This document shows positions 6,707-15,275 of a stretch of 18,674 bases of DNA, one piece after another. A model generated the notes under the pieces. That model was given only the letters and a program-made list of their open reading frames with translations. It searched no databases and had not been told where the DNA came from. The stretch is from assembly GCA_963593765.1 (NCBI GenBank), contig CAVBBU010000032.1, forward strand, positions 1 through 18,674, in the 5' to 3' direction. The position numbers were made by a program, and so were the translations under genes. The stretch is from CAVBBU01 sp963593765 (GTDB lineage: Bacteria; Bacillota; Clostridia; Lachnospirales; Lachnospiraceae). Each line of letters opens with the position of its first letter. Position 1 is the stretch's first letter.

Positions 6707-7828
6707 ATGGAAAAAAAAGAAAAAAAGCTTAGCAGAGCTAAGATGATAGAAAGAAGTATTATTAAGCGCTTTCGCAAGGAGATATGGCATCCCTTTGTGC
6801 AGGCGCTTAATGACTTTGAGCTGATAAAAGAGGGGGATAGGATCGCTGTTTGTATATCAGGCGGTAAGGATTCTATGCTTCTTGCAAAGTGCCTTCAGGA
6901 GATACAAAGGCATGGCAAGGTAAAATTCGATTTGAAATTTATAGTTATGGATCCGGGATATCATAAGGACAATATAGCTCTAATAGAAAAAAATATTAAA
7001 ACACTTGATATACCTGCGACTATATATAAATCAGATATATTTGATTCTGTAACGCATATAGATTCGTCACCATGCTATATATGTGCAAGAATGAGAAGAG
7101 GATGGCTGTATGCTAAGGCAAAGGAGCTAGGCTGTAACAAGATAGCACTAGGACATCATGCAAATGACGTTGTAGAAACTGTGCTTATGTCCGTATTATA
7201 TGCAGGACAGTTTAATACTATGATGCCTAAGCTTCATTCAGAAAACTTTGCAGGTATGGAGCTAATAAGACCTCTTTATTATATACGTGAGGAAGATGTT
7301 ATAAGATGGAAAAATTATAACAAGCTTAGATTTCTTCACTGTGCATGCAGATTTACGGAGATAGTCGAGGAGGAAAGGCTAATCGGCGAGGAGTCGATGA
7401 CCTCTAAGAGAAGCGAAACAAAGGCACTTATAGCGAAGCTTCTAAAGACTAATCCATATGTAGAAAAAAATATATATAAGAGTGCGGTCAATGTAAATCT
7501 AGATAAATGCATAGGCTATACAAGCAGAGGTGTAAGGCACAGCTTCCTAGAGGAATATAATAGAGATAACTATACATATATAGTAGAGTGCGCAGACGGC
7601 TCGTATTATTGCGGATGGACTAATAATATAGAAAGAAGACTTAAGGCACATAATGGCGGAAGAGGCGGTGCAAAGTATACCCATGCAAAGGGACCTGTTA
7701 AGCTTATATATCTAGAGAGCTTTGCCAAAAAATCAGAGGCCATGAAAAGAGAAGCCGAGATAAAAAAGCTAACAAGGGTGCAAAAGGCAGAGCTTATAAA
7801 AAGTGAAAGAAACGAATATCATATATAA
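6707..7828 (+). CDS. TtcA-family PP-loop tRNA thiolase-like protein fused to a GIY-YIG nuclease domain
   Basis: This 373-aa protein has two parts. Residues about 1-275 form a TtcA-like PP-loop ATPase: SGGKDS at 51-56, CYIC with Cys123 and Cys126, GHHANDVVETVLMS, and a Cys212-Ala-Cys214 pair, which together give the cysteines that bind the Fe-S cluster in TtcA-type tRNA 2-thiolation enzymes. Residues about 287-370 are a GIY-YIG domain of the short YazA/YhbQ (UPF0213) type. It has TYI (290-292), YCG (301-303), the following ERR of NNIERRLKAHN, GGAKYTHAKGPV, and a Glu in KREAEIKKL. The two modules are in one uninterrupted frame. The ATG at 6707 has only a weak purine-rich ribosome binding site, and an in-frame ATG near 6743 is possible. 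It ends the six-gene operon. The fusion is unusual; each domain call is secure, the combined role is unknown. Confidence 0.88.
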   Translation: MEKKEKKLSRAKMIERSIIKRFRKEIWHPFVQALNDFELIKEGDRIAVCISGGKDSMLLAKCLQEIQRHGKVKFDLKFIVMDPGYHKDNIALIEKNIKTLDIPATIYKSDIFDSVTHIDSSPCYICARMRRGWLYAKAKELGCNKIALGHHANDVVETVLMSVLYAGQFNTMMPKLHSENFAGMELIRPLYYIREEDVIRWKNYNKLRFLHCACRFTEIVEEERLIGEESMTSKRSETKALIAKLLKTNPYVEKNIYKSAVNVNLDKCIGYTSRGVRHSFLEEYNRDNYTYIVECADGSYYCGWTNNIERRLKAHNGGRGGAKYTHAKGPVKLIYLESFAKKSEAMKREAEIKKLTRVQKAELIKSERNEYHI

Positions 7829-7853
7829 AAGAATCCTGCAAAGCAGGATTCTT
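7829..7853 (-). terminator. Convergent terminator hairpin between the operon and the hemolysin III gene
   Basis: An 11-bp perfect stem (AAGAATCCTGC / GCAGGATTCTT) closes over an AAA loop. Read on the minus strand it is followed by TTTATATATG, giving a T-rich tail 24 nt after the stop of the 7877-8557 gene. Read on the plus strand it lies directly after the stop of the fusion gene but lacks a T-run, so it terminates best on the minus strand. Confidence 0.75.
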
Positions 7854-7876
7854 CGCCAGCGGCAGGTCGCAAATAG

Positions 7877-8557
7877 CTAAGCTATACAGGTATACATTAG
7901 CATATAGTGACAGAAGCTTCCTGCCATAACAAAGAGGTGGAAGATCTCATGTGAACCAAAGTGCTTGTGTATGCTGTTAAATACAGGAAGCTTAAGTGCA
8001 TATATAATTCCGCCTATAGTATATATAATTCCACCAGAGAGCAGCCAAGCAAAGCCAAGAGGTGGAAGAGCATTAACTATCTTTGTAAATGCAAGCACGC
8101 ATACCCAGCCCATACCTATATATATAGAAGAGGAAAACCACTTGGGACAGGTAATCCAAAGTGCCTTGATGATAATTCCGATTATAGCGATAGACCAAAC
8201 TATAGCCATAAGAACATAGCCGGTTTTGTCTCCAAGAACTACAAGGCATATAGGAGTGTAAGAGCCGGCGATAAGCACAAATATCATCATATGGTCTATC
8301 TTTCTAAGAAGCTTATTTATCTTAGGAGATATATTTAGCGAATGATAGGTAGTGCTTGCGGTATATAAAAGCATCATGCTTACCATAAATATGCTAAGAG
8401 CGGCTATAGTTGTTATGTTGTCACCTGAGAGGGCAGCCTTAGTTAGCAGTAGTATAGTAGCAAGCATAGAAAGCAGCAGTGCTATAAAGTGTGTAATAGC
8501 ACTTCCGGGGTCTTTAAGAAACCGTTTTTTACCAGGTTTTATGGTAGATTTTTTCAT
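7877..8557 (-). CDS. Hemolysin III / TrhA (PAQR-type) membrane protein
   Basis: This 226-aa integral membrane protein has seven predicted transmembrane segments and belongs to the hemolysin III (YqfA/TrhA, PAQR) family. The family signatures are present: DPGSAITHFIALLLS near the N-terminus (conserved His), the Ser and His of STTYHSL at the end of the second segment, HMMIFVLIAGSYTPI, and the C-terminal HEIFHLFVMAGSFCHY with its HxxxH. These His and Ser residues form the putative zinc-binding site of the PAQR superfamily. Bacterial members affect membrane lipid and energy homeostasis; haemolytic activity is documented only for the Bacillus cereus founding member and should not be assumed. GAGGTG lies 7 nt before the ATG. 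The gene is monocistronic, between a terminator and a divergent promoter. Confidence 0.92.
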   Translation of the reverse strand: MKKSTIKPGKKRFLKDPGSAITHFIALLLSMLATILLLTKAALSGDNITTIAALSIFMVSMMLLYTASTTYHSLNISPKINKLLRKIDHMMIFVLIAGSYTPICLVVLGDKTGYVLMAIVWSIAIIGIIIKALWITCPKWFSSSIYIGMGWVCVLAFTKIVNALPPLGFAWLLSGGIIYTIGGIIYALKLPVFNSIHKHFGSHEIFHLFVMAGSFCHYMLMYTCIA

Positions 8558-8601
8558 ACTATGTCACCTCGTTTTCAAAACCACATGTAATGTTTTTCTG
8601 T

Positions 8602-8630
8602 ACTATAGCACATGAATGTTGATATTTCAA
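8602..8630 (-). promoter_or_regulatory. Promoter of the hemolysin III gene
   Basis: The minus strand carries TTGAAA (8625-8630), a 17-bp spacer and TATAGT (8602-8607). It lies in the divergent interval with the pseudouridine synthase gene. The plus-strand -10 for that gene may be TACTAT at 8601-8606, so the two promoters would overlap; the plus-strand -35 is not evident. Confidence 0.5.
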
Positions 8631-8647
8631 GAAGGGAGAGCAAAAAA

Positions 8648-9367
8648 ATGGATATATTATATGAAGATAAGGAGCTTATAGTGGTTATAAAGCCATCCGG
8701 AGTAGAGTCGCAGTCTGCTAAGGCACTTGATGCGGATATGGTTAGCATGATTAAGAGCTATCTATCAAAGGAAAATGGGATTAGCGATCCCTATGTAGGC
8801 GTGGTGCATAGGCTTGATAAGCCGGTTTCCGGTATTATGGTATATGCAAAGGAAAAGGAAGCAGCAGCTGCACTTAGTAAGCAGGTGGCGAGCGGCGGCA
8901 TGAAAAAGCTCTATCATGCTATAGTTTGCGGACAGCCAAAGGGCAAAGAGGGGCATCTGGTTGATTATCTTTCTATGGATAATAAAACAAATACCAGCCT
9001 TGTGGTAAGCAGTAAGGATAAGAACGGAAAGAAGGCAGAATTAAATTACAAGCTACTAAAGCACAAATATATAGATGGAAAACAGCTAAGCCGCCTTGAG
9101 ATAGAGCTGCTTACAGGAAGACACCACCAGATAAGAGTTCAGCTAAGCCATGCAGGACTTCCTGTAGTGGGAGATAGAAAATACAATCCTATGTATAGTG
9201 ATAAAGAGGGCAAGGGAGAAGGTGCTACCACGGCGGACAAAGCTGCAGGAGATAAAGGCGGCAGCCTTGCACTTGCAGCGGTATCGCTTACATTTACACA
9301 TCCAAAAACCAGAAGGAGCTTAAGCTTTAGCTACATGCCTAAGGGCGATATATGGGATGTGGTATAA
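8648..9367 (+). CDS. RluA-family pseudouridine synthase
   Basis: This protein of about 239 aa isomerises uridine to pseudouridine in RNA. The RluA signature VVHRLDKPVSGIMVYAK contains the catalytic Asp57 (HRLD). The later core motifs are ELLTGRHHQIRVQLSHAGLPVVGDRKYN and the C-terminal LTFTHPKTRR. A hydrophilic insertion rich in Lys, Gly and Glu (about residues 185-205) separates DRKYN from the last strand. No S4 domain is present, so it resembles the short RluA-like family; the target base cannot be inferred. A frame 36 nt longer opens at ATG 8612, but AAGGGAGAG (8632-8640) fits only the ATG at 8648, and family members begin with the MDILYEDKELIVV-type sequence. It has no close partner downstream. 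Confidence 0.92.
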   Translation: MDILYEDKELIVVIKPSGVESQSAKALDADMVSMIKSYLSKENGISDPYVGVVHRLDKPVSGIMVYAKEKEAAAALSKQVASGGMKKLYHAIVCGQPKGKEGHLVDYLSMDNKTNTSLVVSSKDKNGKKAELNYKLLKHKYIDGKQLSRLEIELLTGRHHQIRVQLSHAGLPVVGDRKYNPMYSDKEGKGEGATTADKAAGDKGGSLALAAVSLTFTHPKTRRSLSFSYMPKGDIWDVV

Positions 9368-9405
9368 ATTTCGTATAAGTGCGAACTGATTTCTTGATAT
9401 TTCAA

Positions 9406-9433
9406 TTGACATCTATTCTAATCTCTGTATAAT
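9406..9433 (+). promoter_or_regulatory. Near-consensus sigma-A promoter of the XRE-cupin/pot operon
   Basis: TTGACA (9406-9411) and TATAAT (9428-9433) are both perfect hexamers with a 16-bp spacer, about 77 nt before the regulator ATG. The leader contains a weak inverted repeat TACTAA (9456-9461) / TTAGTA (9474-9479) that could be an operator for the encoded regulator. The promoter is clear; the operator is a guess. Confidence 0.82.
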
Positions 9434-9509
9434 AGTATGCGTGCGTGTTTAATATTACTAAACTTTTTTCTTATTAGTATGACTATAAGAAAACAAAAGA
9501 GGTTTGGGT

Positions 9510-10043
9510 ATGAATATAGGAGAAAAAATAAAAGAGCTTAGAGTTCGAAGTGGACTTACGCAGGAGGAGCTTGCAGACAGAGCTGAATTATCAAAGGGCT
9601 TTATCTCGCAGCTTGAAAGAGATAACACCTCGCCGTCTATTACAACATTGCTCGATATATTGCAATGCCTCGGAACTACTGCAGGCGAATTTTTTAATGA
9701 GGATCCTGAGGAGCAGATAGTTTTTGGCAAGGATGATTATTTTGTCAAAGAGGATAGCGAGCTTAAAAATACTATTCAGTGGATTATTCCTAATGCACAG
9801 AAAAATATGATGGAGCCTATACATCTTACACTTGATGCAGGCGGATCTACATATCCGGACAATCCGCATGAGGGTGAGGAGTTTGGATATATCTTGTCCG
9901 GAAGCATAGACATACATATAGGCAGCAAGATATATAAGGCAAAAAAGGGAGAGAGCTTTTATTTTATACCGGATAAAAAGCATTATCTAACAAGTAGGGG
10001 CGGTGCTAGCGTTATATGGGTTAGTACGCCGCCGTCGTTCTAG
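9510..10043 (+). CDS. XRE-family regulator with C-terminal cupin domain
   Basis: This protein of about 177 aa joins an XRE/Cro-type helix-turn-helix (about residues 3-60: IKELRVRSGLTQEELADRA, LSKGFISQLERDNTSPSI, LLDILQCL) to a cupin sensor domain (about 105-175: HEGEEFGYILSGSIDIHIG, KGESFYFIPDKKHY). The cupin His and Glu residues fit metal or small-ligand binding. Similar XRE-cupin proteins such as PuuR control polyamine and amino-acid metabolism, and here the gene lies 9 nt before potA, so a polyamine-responsive regulator of the downstream importer is likely. The longest frame starts with TTG at 9504, but AAAGAGG (9496-9502) is best placed for the ATG at 9510. Domain assignment is secure; the effector is inferred from the neighbours. 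Confidence 0.92.
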   Translation: MNIGEKIKELRVRSGLTQEELADRAELSKGFISQLERDNTSPSITTLLDILQCLGTTAGEFFNEDPEEQIVFGKDDYFVKEDSELKNTIQWIIPNAQKNMMEPIHLTLDAGGSTYPDNPHEGEEFGYILSGSIDIHIGSKIYKAKKGESFYFIPDKKHYLTSRGGASVIWVSTPPSF

Positions 10044-10052
10044 GAGGTTACT

Positions 10053-11129
10053 ATGTCAGTTCCACTTATTGACTTACAGCATATTTATAAGAGCTTTGAT
10101 GGAGAGCTGGTTCTTGATGACCTTAATCTTCAGATACCGGATCAGTCCTTTGTTACACTGCTAGGTCCATCAGGCTGCGGCAAGACAACAACTCTTAGAA
10201 TACTTGGAGGCTTTGCTAAGGCTGACAAGGGCAGAGTAATGTTTGGCGGAGAGGACATAACAGATGTACCGCCAAACAAAAGACAGCTTAATACGGTATT
10301 CCAAAGATATGCACTTTTTCCGCACATGTCTATAGCGGACAATATAGCCTTTGGGCTTAAGATAAAGGGCAAGTCTAAGTCCTATATAGATGATAAGATA
10401 AAGTATGCACTTAAATTAGTTAATCTTGATGGCTATGAAAAAAGAGATGTCAATTCGCTCTCTGGTGGACAGCAACAGCGTATAGCCATAGCAAGAGCCA
10501 TAGTCAATGAGCCGAAGGTGCTTCTTCTTGATGAACCGCTAGGCGCACTTGATCTTAAGCTAAGGCAGGATATGCAGTACGAGCTTATCAGACTTAAAAA
10601 CGAGCTGAGCATTACCTTTGTATATGTAACACATGACCAAGAGGAAGCTCTTACTATGTCTGATACTATAGTTGTTATGAATCAGGGCTATATTCAGCAG
10701 ATGGGAACGCCTGAGCAGATATATAATGAGCCTGAGTGTGCATTTGTTGCAGACTTTATAGGAGACAGCAATATAGTACCAGGGATCATGATCCATGATG
10801 AACTGGTTAATATATTCGGAAGCAACTTCGCCTGTGTAGATAAGGGCTTTGGAAATAACAAGCCGGTCGATGTTGTTATAAGACCTGAGGATATAGAGCT
10901 GGTTGAGCCGGGGCATGGAAGCATAGACGGATATGTAACGCATATTATATTTAAGGGTGTGCATTACGAGATGGAGGTTACTACTAATGATGGCTTTGAG
11001 TGGCTGGTACATTCTACCAAGGCTAAGGATGTAGGAACTAAGGTTGGACTGCATGTAGATCCATTTAATATACAGATTATGAATAAGCCTGTATCTGAGG
11101 ACGAGGAGGCTATAGGAGTCAATGAATAA
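10053..11129 (+). CDS. potA: Spermidine/putrescine ABC transporter ATP-binding protein
   Basis: This 358-aa ATPase energises polyamine import. It shows Walker A GPSGCGKTT (38-46), the Q-loop region in VFQRYALFPHM, the ABC signature LSGGQQQ (from residue 136), Walker B LLLDEP (157-162) followed by the D-loop GALD, and the switch His in THDQEEA. The C-terminal third (about 240-345) is a TOBE-type regulatory domain as usual for PotA/MalK-like ATPases. AGGAGG lies 7 nt before the ATG. The gene overlaps the following permease gene by 8 nt. Order regulator-potA-potB-potC-potD matches the standard pot operon. Preference between spermidine and putrescine is not evident. Confidence 0.96.
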   Translation: MSVPLIDLQHIYKSFDGELVLDDLNLQIPDQSFVTLLGPSGCGKTTTLRILGGFAKADKGRVMFGGEDITDVPPNKRQLNTVFQRYALFPHMSIADNIAFGLKIKGKSKSYIDDKIKYALKLVNLDGYEKRDVNSLSGGQQQRIAIARAIVNEPKVLLLDEPLGALDLKLRQDMQYELIRLKNELSITFVYVTHDQEEALTMSDTIVVMNQGYIQQMGTPEQIYNEPECAFVADFIGDSNIVPGIMIHDELVNIFGSNFACVDKGFGNNKPVDVVIRPEDIELVEPGHGSIDGYVTHIIFKGVHYEMEVTTNDGFEWLVHSTKAKDVGTKVGLHVDPFNIQIMNKPVSEDEEAIGVNE

Positions 11130-11946
11130 TACTATGCCTGGAAGAAAGCTATATGCTGCTCCATATATTATATGGATGATAGGCTTTACTATCATACCTC
11201 TTCTTATGATAGCATGGTATGGGCTTACAGATAAAAGTGGGATGATAACGCTTGGCAATGTACTTGCGATAGCATCAGCGGAGCACAGCAAGGCACTTTA
11301 CCTTTCTATACTCCTTTCGCTTGTGAGTACGCTTATCTGCCTTTTGCTTGCATTTCCACTTGCAATGGTTCTTAGAGAAAGCAATATATCATCAGGAAGC
11401 TTTATAGTTTTTATATTTGTACTTCCTATGTGGATGAACTTTTTGCTTAGAACACTTGCATGGCAGACCCTGCTTGAAAAAAATGGTGTTATAAATGGAA
11501 TACTTGAATTTATACATCTTCCAAAATTAAATATAATTAATACGCCATATGCCATAGTTCTAGGAATGGTATATAACTTCCTGCCGTTTATGGTTCTGCC
11601 GATTTACAATGCTATGTGCAAAATAGAAAATGCAACCATAGAGGCGGCAAGAGACCTTGGAGCTAATTATGTTCAAACTCTAATTCATATTTGGATTCCG
11701 CTTAGCATACCGGGAATAGTTAGCGGAATAACTATGGTTTTTGTTCCGGCACTTACAACCTTTGTTATCAGTAATCTGCTTGGCGGAAGTAAGATACTTC
11801 TTATAGGAAATATAATAGAGCAGGAATTTACTAAGGGAAGCAACTGGCACTTGGGCTCAGGGCTTTCGCTTGTTATGATGATATTTATACTTATAAGTAT
11901 GGCGCTTCTTGCTAAGTATGATAAGGAAGGAGGCAGTTCACTATGA
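11122..11946 (+). CDS. potB: Spermidine/putrescine ABC transporter permease
   Basis: This 274-aa inner-membrane permease has about six transmembrane segments. The cytoplasmic EAA loop that docks PotA starts at Glu174 (EAARDLGANYVQTLIHIWIP, then SIPGIVSGI). The N-terminal LYAAPYIIWMIGFTIIPLL is typical of PotB. The start ATG at 11122 lies inside the end of potA; AGGAG is only 3 nt upstream and GAGGAGG 12 nt upstream, and a second in-frame ATG at 11134 is an alternative. The gene overlaps potC by ATGA. It forms a heterodimer with PotC. Confidence 0.95.
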   Translation: MNNTMPGRKLYAAPYIIWMIGFTIIPLLMIAWYGLTDKSGMITLGNVLAIASAEHSKALYLSILLSLVSTLICLLLAFPLAMVLRESNISSGSFIVFIFVLPMWMNFLLRTLAWQTLLEKNGVINGILEFIHLPKLNIINTPYAIVLGMVYNFLPFMVLPIYNAMCKIENATIEAARDLGANYVQTLIHIWIPLSIPGIVSGITMVFVPALTTFVISNLLGGSKILLIGNIIEQEFTKGSNWHLGSGLSLVMMIFILISMALLAKYDKEGGSSL

Positions 11947-12746
11947 ATTATTCTCTTTCGGTTAAAGTTTCCTATTTGATAAAAAAGCTTGTTGGAAGCT
12001 GCTACCTAGCTATTATGCTTATATTTTTATATATACCTATAGCAACTATGATAGTTCTTAGCTTTAACTCAAGTAAGTCTAGGTCACGCTGGGGAGGCTT
12101 TACGCTTAGGTGGTATAGCGAGCTTGCAAGCAGCAGCACCATAATGGATGCACTTAAGAATACTCTGCTTATAGCATTTTTGTCAGCGGCTATAGCAACT
12201 ATTATTGGCACGCTTGCTGCACTAGGTATGCAAAAGATGAAGAAAGTTCCCAGAACTATAGCAACAGGACTTGGAAACATACCTATGCTTAATGCGGATA
12301 TAGTAACAGGAATATCGCTAATGCTGTCATTTATAGCATTTGGCATATCGCTTGGATTTAAAACTATACTTATAAGTCACATTACCTTTAATATACCTTA
12401 TGTTATATTAAGCGTTATGCCAAGGCTAAAGCAAACAAGCAGATATACCTACGAGGCGGCACTTGACTTGGGAGCATCGCCAACGCAGGCATTTTATAAG
12501 GTTGTTTTGCCGGATATTATGCCGGGAATACTATCAGGATTTTTGCTTGCATTTACCATGTCGCTTGATGATTTTATAATTACACATTTTACAAAGGGCG
12601 CAGGAATTAATACGCTTTCTACACTTATATATTCTGAGGTAAGGCGTGGAATTAAGCCTAGTATGTATGCACTTTCTGCAATTATATTTGTTGCAGTTTT
12701 GATATTGCTTATTATATCGAATTTAAAAACTAAAAATGCTAACTGA
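11943..12746 (+). CDS. potC: Spermidine/putrescine ABC transporter permease
   Basis: This 267-aa membrane protein is the second permease of the polyamine importer. It has about six transmembrane segments, with FLYIPIATMIVLSFNSS near the N-terminus, TLRWYSEL, and an EAA loop starting at Glu171 (EAALDLGASPTQAFYKVVLP, then PGILSGFLLAFTMSLDDFI). The MSLDDFIITHF segment is characteristic of PotC. It begins within the potB stop codon (ATGA), so translation is coupled, and ends 13 nt before the binding-protein ATG. Confidence 0.95.
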   Translation: MNYSLSVKVSYLIKKLVGSCYLAIMLIFLYIPIATMIVLSFNSSKSRSRWGGFTLRWYSELASSSTIMDALKNTLLIAFLSAAIATIIGTLAALGMQKMKKVPRTIATGLGNIPMLNADIVTGISLMLSFIAFGISLGFKTILISHITFNIPYVILSVMPRLKQTSRYTYEAALDLGASPTQAFYKVVLPDIMPGILSGFLLAFTMSLDDFIITHFTKGAGINTLSTLIYSEVRRGIKPSMYALSAIIFVAVLILLIISNLKTKNAN

Positions 12747-12759
12747 TAAGGAGAGGGAT

Positions 12760-13857
12760 ATGAAAAAATCTATGAAAAGAATTGTTGCTACAGCTGTTTT
12801 ATCTGCAATGCTACTTTCATCACTTACTGCATGCGGCTCTAAGGAATCCGGAGCAGGAGATAATGGCGAGCTGTATGTATATAACTGGGGTGAGTATATA
12901 GACGAAGAGGTTATAGAGCAGTTTGAAGAGGAAACAGGCATAAAGGTTATATATGATCTTTTTGAAACTAATGAGGAGATGTATCCTGTTATAGAGGCAG
13001 GCGGAGTTGTATATGACGTTGTTTGCCCTTCCGACTACATGATCCAGAAGATGATAGATAATGACATGCTTGCTGAAATTAATTTTGACAATGTACCAAA
13101 TATAAAAAATATAGATGATATATATATGGAAAAGTCTAAGGCATTTGATCCGGAGAATAAGTATTCAGTTCCTTATGCTTGGGGTACGGTAGGTATATTA
13201 TATAATTCATCTATGATTCCGGATAGCGAGGCACCAAAGAGCTGGGCTGACCTTTGGGATAGTAAGTATGCAGGCGAGATACTTATGCAGGATTCTGTAA
13301 GAGATGCATTTATGGTAGGAGAAAAGCTGCTTGGCTATGATATTAATACAACAAATCCTGATGAGCTTAATAAGGTTAAGGATAAGCTGATTGAGCAAAA
13401 GCCACTAGTTCAGGCATATGTTGTAGACCAGGTAAGAGATAAGATGATAGGCGGCGAGGCTGCTATAGGTGTTATATACTCTGGCGAGATATTATATATA
13501 CAGGGCGAGATAGCAGATAGCGATTCAGACTTTGAGCTTAAGTATGTGCTTCCGGAGGAAGGCTCTAATGTATGGATAGATTCATGGGTTATACCAAAGA
13601 ATGCTAAGAATAAGGAAAATGCAGAAAAGTGGATAGACTTTTTATGCCGTGGTGATATAGCAAAGAAAAACTTTGATTATATAACCTACCCTACACCTAA
13701 CAAGGCAGCCTTCGAAATGCTAGATGATGACATCAAAAACAACAAGGCAGTATTTCCTGATGAAAAGGAACTTGCAAACTGTGATGTATACCAGTATCTA
13801 GGCGAGGACGGCGATGAGCTGTATAATGAGCTTTGGAAAGAGGTTAAGGGAGAGTAA
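12760..13857 (+). CDS. potD: Spermidine/putrescine-binding lipoprotein
   Basis: This 365-aa extracytoplasmic binding protein delivers polyamines to PotBC. A lipoprotein signal peptide ends in the lipobox LTAC with Cys25. The mature protein follows PotD: LYVYNWGEYIDEEVIEQFEE, YDVVCPSDYMIQKMI, PYAWGTVGILYNS, SWADLWDSKY, and NVWIDSWVIPKNAKN. These contain the aromatic and acidic residues (Trp and Tyr of NWGEY, Asp of PSDY, the Trp/Asp of WIDSW) that hold the polyamine in characterised PotD. The longest frame starts at ATG 12736 inside potC, but AAGGAGAGGG (12748-12757) places the start at 12760. It is the last classical pot gene, with an NSS transporter gene 27 nt downstream. Confidence 0.95.
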   Translation: MKKSMKRIVATAVLSAMLLSSLTACGSKESGAGDNGELYVYNWGEYIDEEVIEQFEEETGIKVIYDLFETNEEMYPVIEAGGVVYDVVCPSDYMIQKMIDNDMLAEINFDNVPNIKNIDDIYMEKSKAFDPENKYSVPYAWGTVGILYNSSMIPDSEAPKSWADLWDSKYAGEILMQDSVRDAFMVGEKLLGYDINTTNPDELNKVKDKLIEQKPLVQAYVVDQVRDKMIGGEAAIGVIYSGEILYIQGEIADSDSDFELKYVLPEEGSNVWIDSWVIPKNAKNKENAEKWIDFLCRGDIAKKNFDYITYPTPNKAAFEMLDDDIKNNKAVFPDEKELANCDVYQYLGEDGDELYNELWKEVKGE

Positions 13858-13884
13858 TAGCTACAAATATATATAGGGGGATTT

Positions 13885-15261
13885 ATGGACAACAGAGAAA
13901 ACTTTGCAACTAGGCTTGGCTTTATACTTGTAAGTGCAGGCTGTGCAATAGGCGTGGGCAATGTATGGAGATTTCCATATATTACCGGTAAGTATGGCGG
14001 AGCGGCATTTGTACTTATATATCTTTTCTTTCTTATTGTAATGGGACTTCCTGTTATGACTATGGAGTTTGCAGTAGGAAGAGCATCTCAAAAGAGTATA
14101 GGAACTAGCTTTAAGGTACTTGAGAAAAAGGGCACCTTTTGGCATCTGCATGGAATAGGTGGATTTGTAGGCTGCTACCTTCTTATGATGTTTTATACTA
14201 CTGTAGCCGGTTGGTTTTTGGCATATGCACTTAAAATGGCAAAGGGGGATTTTGTATCGCTTAATTCTACTGAGATAGAGGGAGCATTTTCCACTATGCT
14301 TTCAAAGCCACTTCCGCAGATATTTTGGATGCTGGTATCTATAGCCATAGGCTTTGTCGTATGCTATAAGGGGCTTCAAAATGGAGTTGAAAGAGTAACT
14401 AAGATAATGATGATATGTCTTCTTGGACTTATGCTGGTTCTTAGTATAAGAAGTGTTACGCTTCCGGGGGCTATCGAGGGAATTAAGTTTTATCTTATAC
14501 CTAATTTTAATAATGTTGTAGAACAAGGAGTATTTAACGTAGTATATGCAGCGATGGGGCAGGCATTCTTTACGCTCTCGCTTGGAATAGGTGCTATGGC
14601 TATATTTGGAAGCTATATTTCAAAAACAAAGGCGCTGCTTCCGGAGTCTATAACTATAACTATACTTGATACAGTGGTTGCTCTTATGGCAGGCTTTATC
14701 ATATTTCCTGCATGCTTTGCTTATGGAGTTAATCCGGGAAGCGGACCGGGACTTGTATTTGTAACACTTCCGAATATATTTGCAGCTATGCCTGGCGGAA
14801 GATTTTGGGGTACGCTATTCTTCCTGTTTTTGTCTATGGCAGCTTTAACAACTATTATAGCTGTTTTTGAAAATATAATTGCTATATGCATGGATGCACT
14901 AGGCTGGGATAGAAAAAAGGCTGTACTTGTAAATGCTATAATACTTCCTATACTTTCTCTGCCATGTGTATTTGGATTTAATATATGGTCTGGCTTTATG
15001 CCATTTGGCGAGGGAAGTGGAATTATGGATTTGGAGGATTTCTTGATTTCTAATAATATACTTCCACTTGGCTCACTTATATATGTAGCCTTCTGTACTA
15101 CAAAGATAGGCTGGGGCTTTGAAAACTTCCTTAAGGAGGCAGACGAGGGAGAGGGCTTAAAGTTCCCGAGGTGCTGCTACTATTATTGCAAATATGTGCT
15201 TCCGCTTTTGGTATTATTTATATTTGTAATGGGATATAAGGATAAGTTTTTTGCAGGATAA
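13885..15261 (+). CDS. Sodium-dependent transporter, NSS/SNF family
   Basis: This 458-aa membrane protein belongs to the neurotransmitter:sodium symporter family, which import amino acids or amines with Na+. The first transmembrane helix has LGFILVSAGCAIGVGNVWRFP, including the unwound Gly-rich sodium and substrate site, followed by YITGKYGGAAF. TM6 is FFTLSLGIGAMAIFGSYIS and TM8 is AALTTIIAVFENIIAICMD. Length is that of bacterial members with 11-12 helices such as Tyt1 and MhsT. AGGGGG lies 4 nt before the ATG. It follows potD by only 27 nt with no terminator visible, so it is probably part of the pot operon. The substrate is unknown; location suggests an amine or amino-acid precursor, but that is inference. 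Confidence 0.93.
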   Translation: MDNRENFATRLGFILVSAGCAIGVGNVWRFPYITGKYGGAAFVLIYLFFLIVMGLPVMTMEFAVGRASQKSIGTSFKVLEKKGTFWHLHGIGGFVGCYLLMMFYTTVAGWFLAYALKMAKGDFVSLNSTEIEGAFSTMLSKPLPQIFWMLVSIAIGFVVCYKGLQNGVERVTKIMMICLLGLMLVLSIRSVTLPGAIEGIKFYLIPNFNNVVEQGVFNVVYAAMGQAFFTLSLGIGAMAIFGSYISKTKALLPESITITILDTVVALMAGFIIFPACFAYGVNPGSGPGLVFVTLPNIFAAMPGGRFWGTLFFLFLSMAALTTIIAVFENIIAICMDALGWDRKKAVLVNAIILPILSLPCVFGFNIWSGFMPFGEGSGIMDLEDFLISNNILPLGSLIYVAFCTTKIGWGFENFLKEADEGEGLKFPRCCYYYCKYVLPLLVLFIFVMGYKDKFFAG

Positions 15262-15275
15262 GATGGAAAAAAATT

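Noticed and set aside
8612..8647. Twelve-codon N-terminal extension of the RluA-type gene.
   Set aside because: It overlaps the intergenic promoter region and the real ribosome binding site at 8632-8640; family members start at the later Met.
8619..9405. The 12-mer TTGATATTTCAA occurs before the RluA gene (8619-8630) and before the pot promoter (9394-9405), suggesting a shared operator.
   Set aside because: In AT-rich sequence of this length a few repeated 12-mers are expected by chance, and the genes have no evident functional link.
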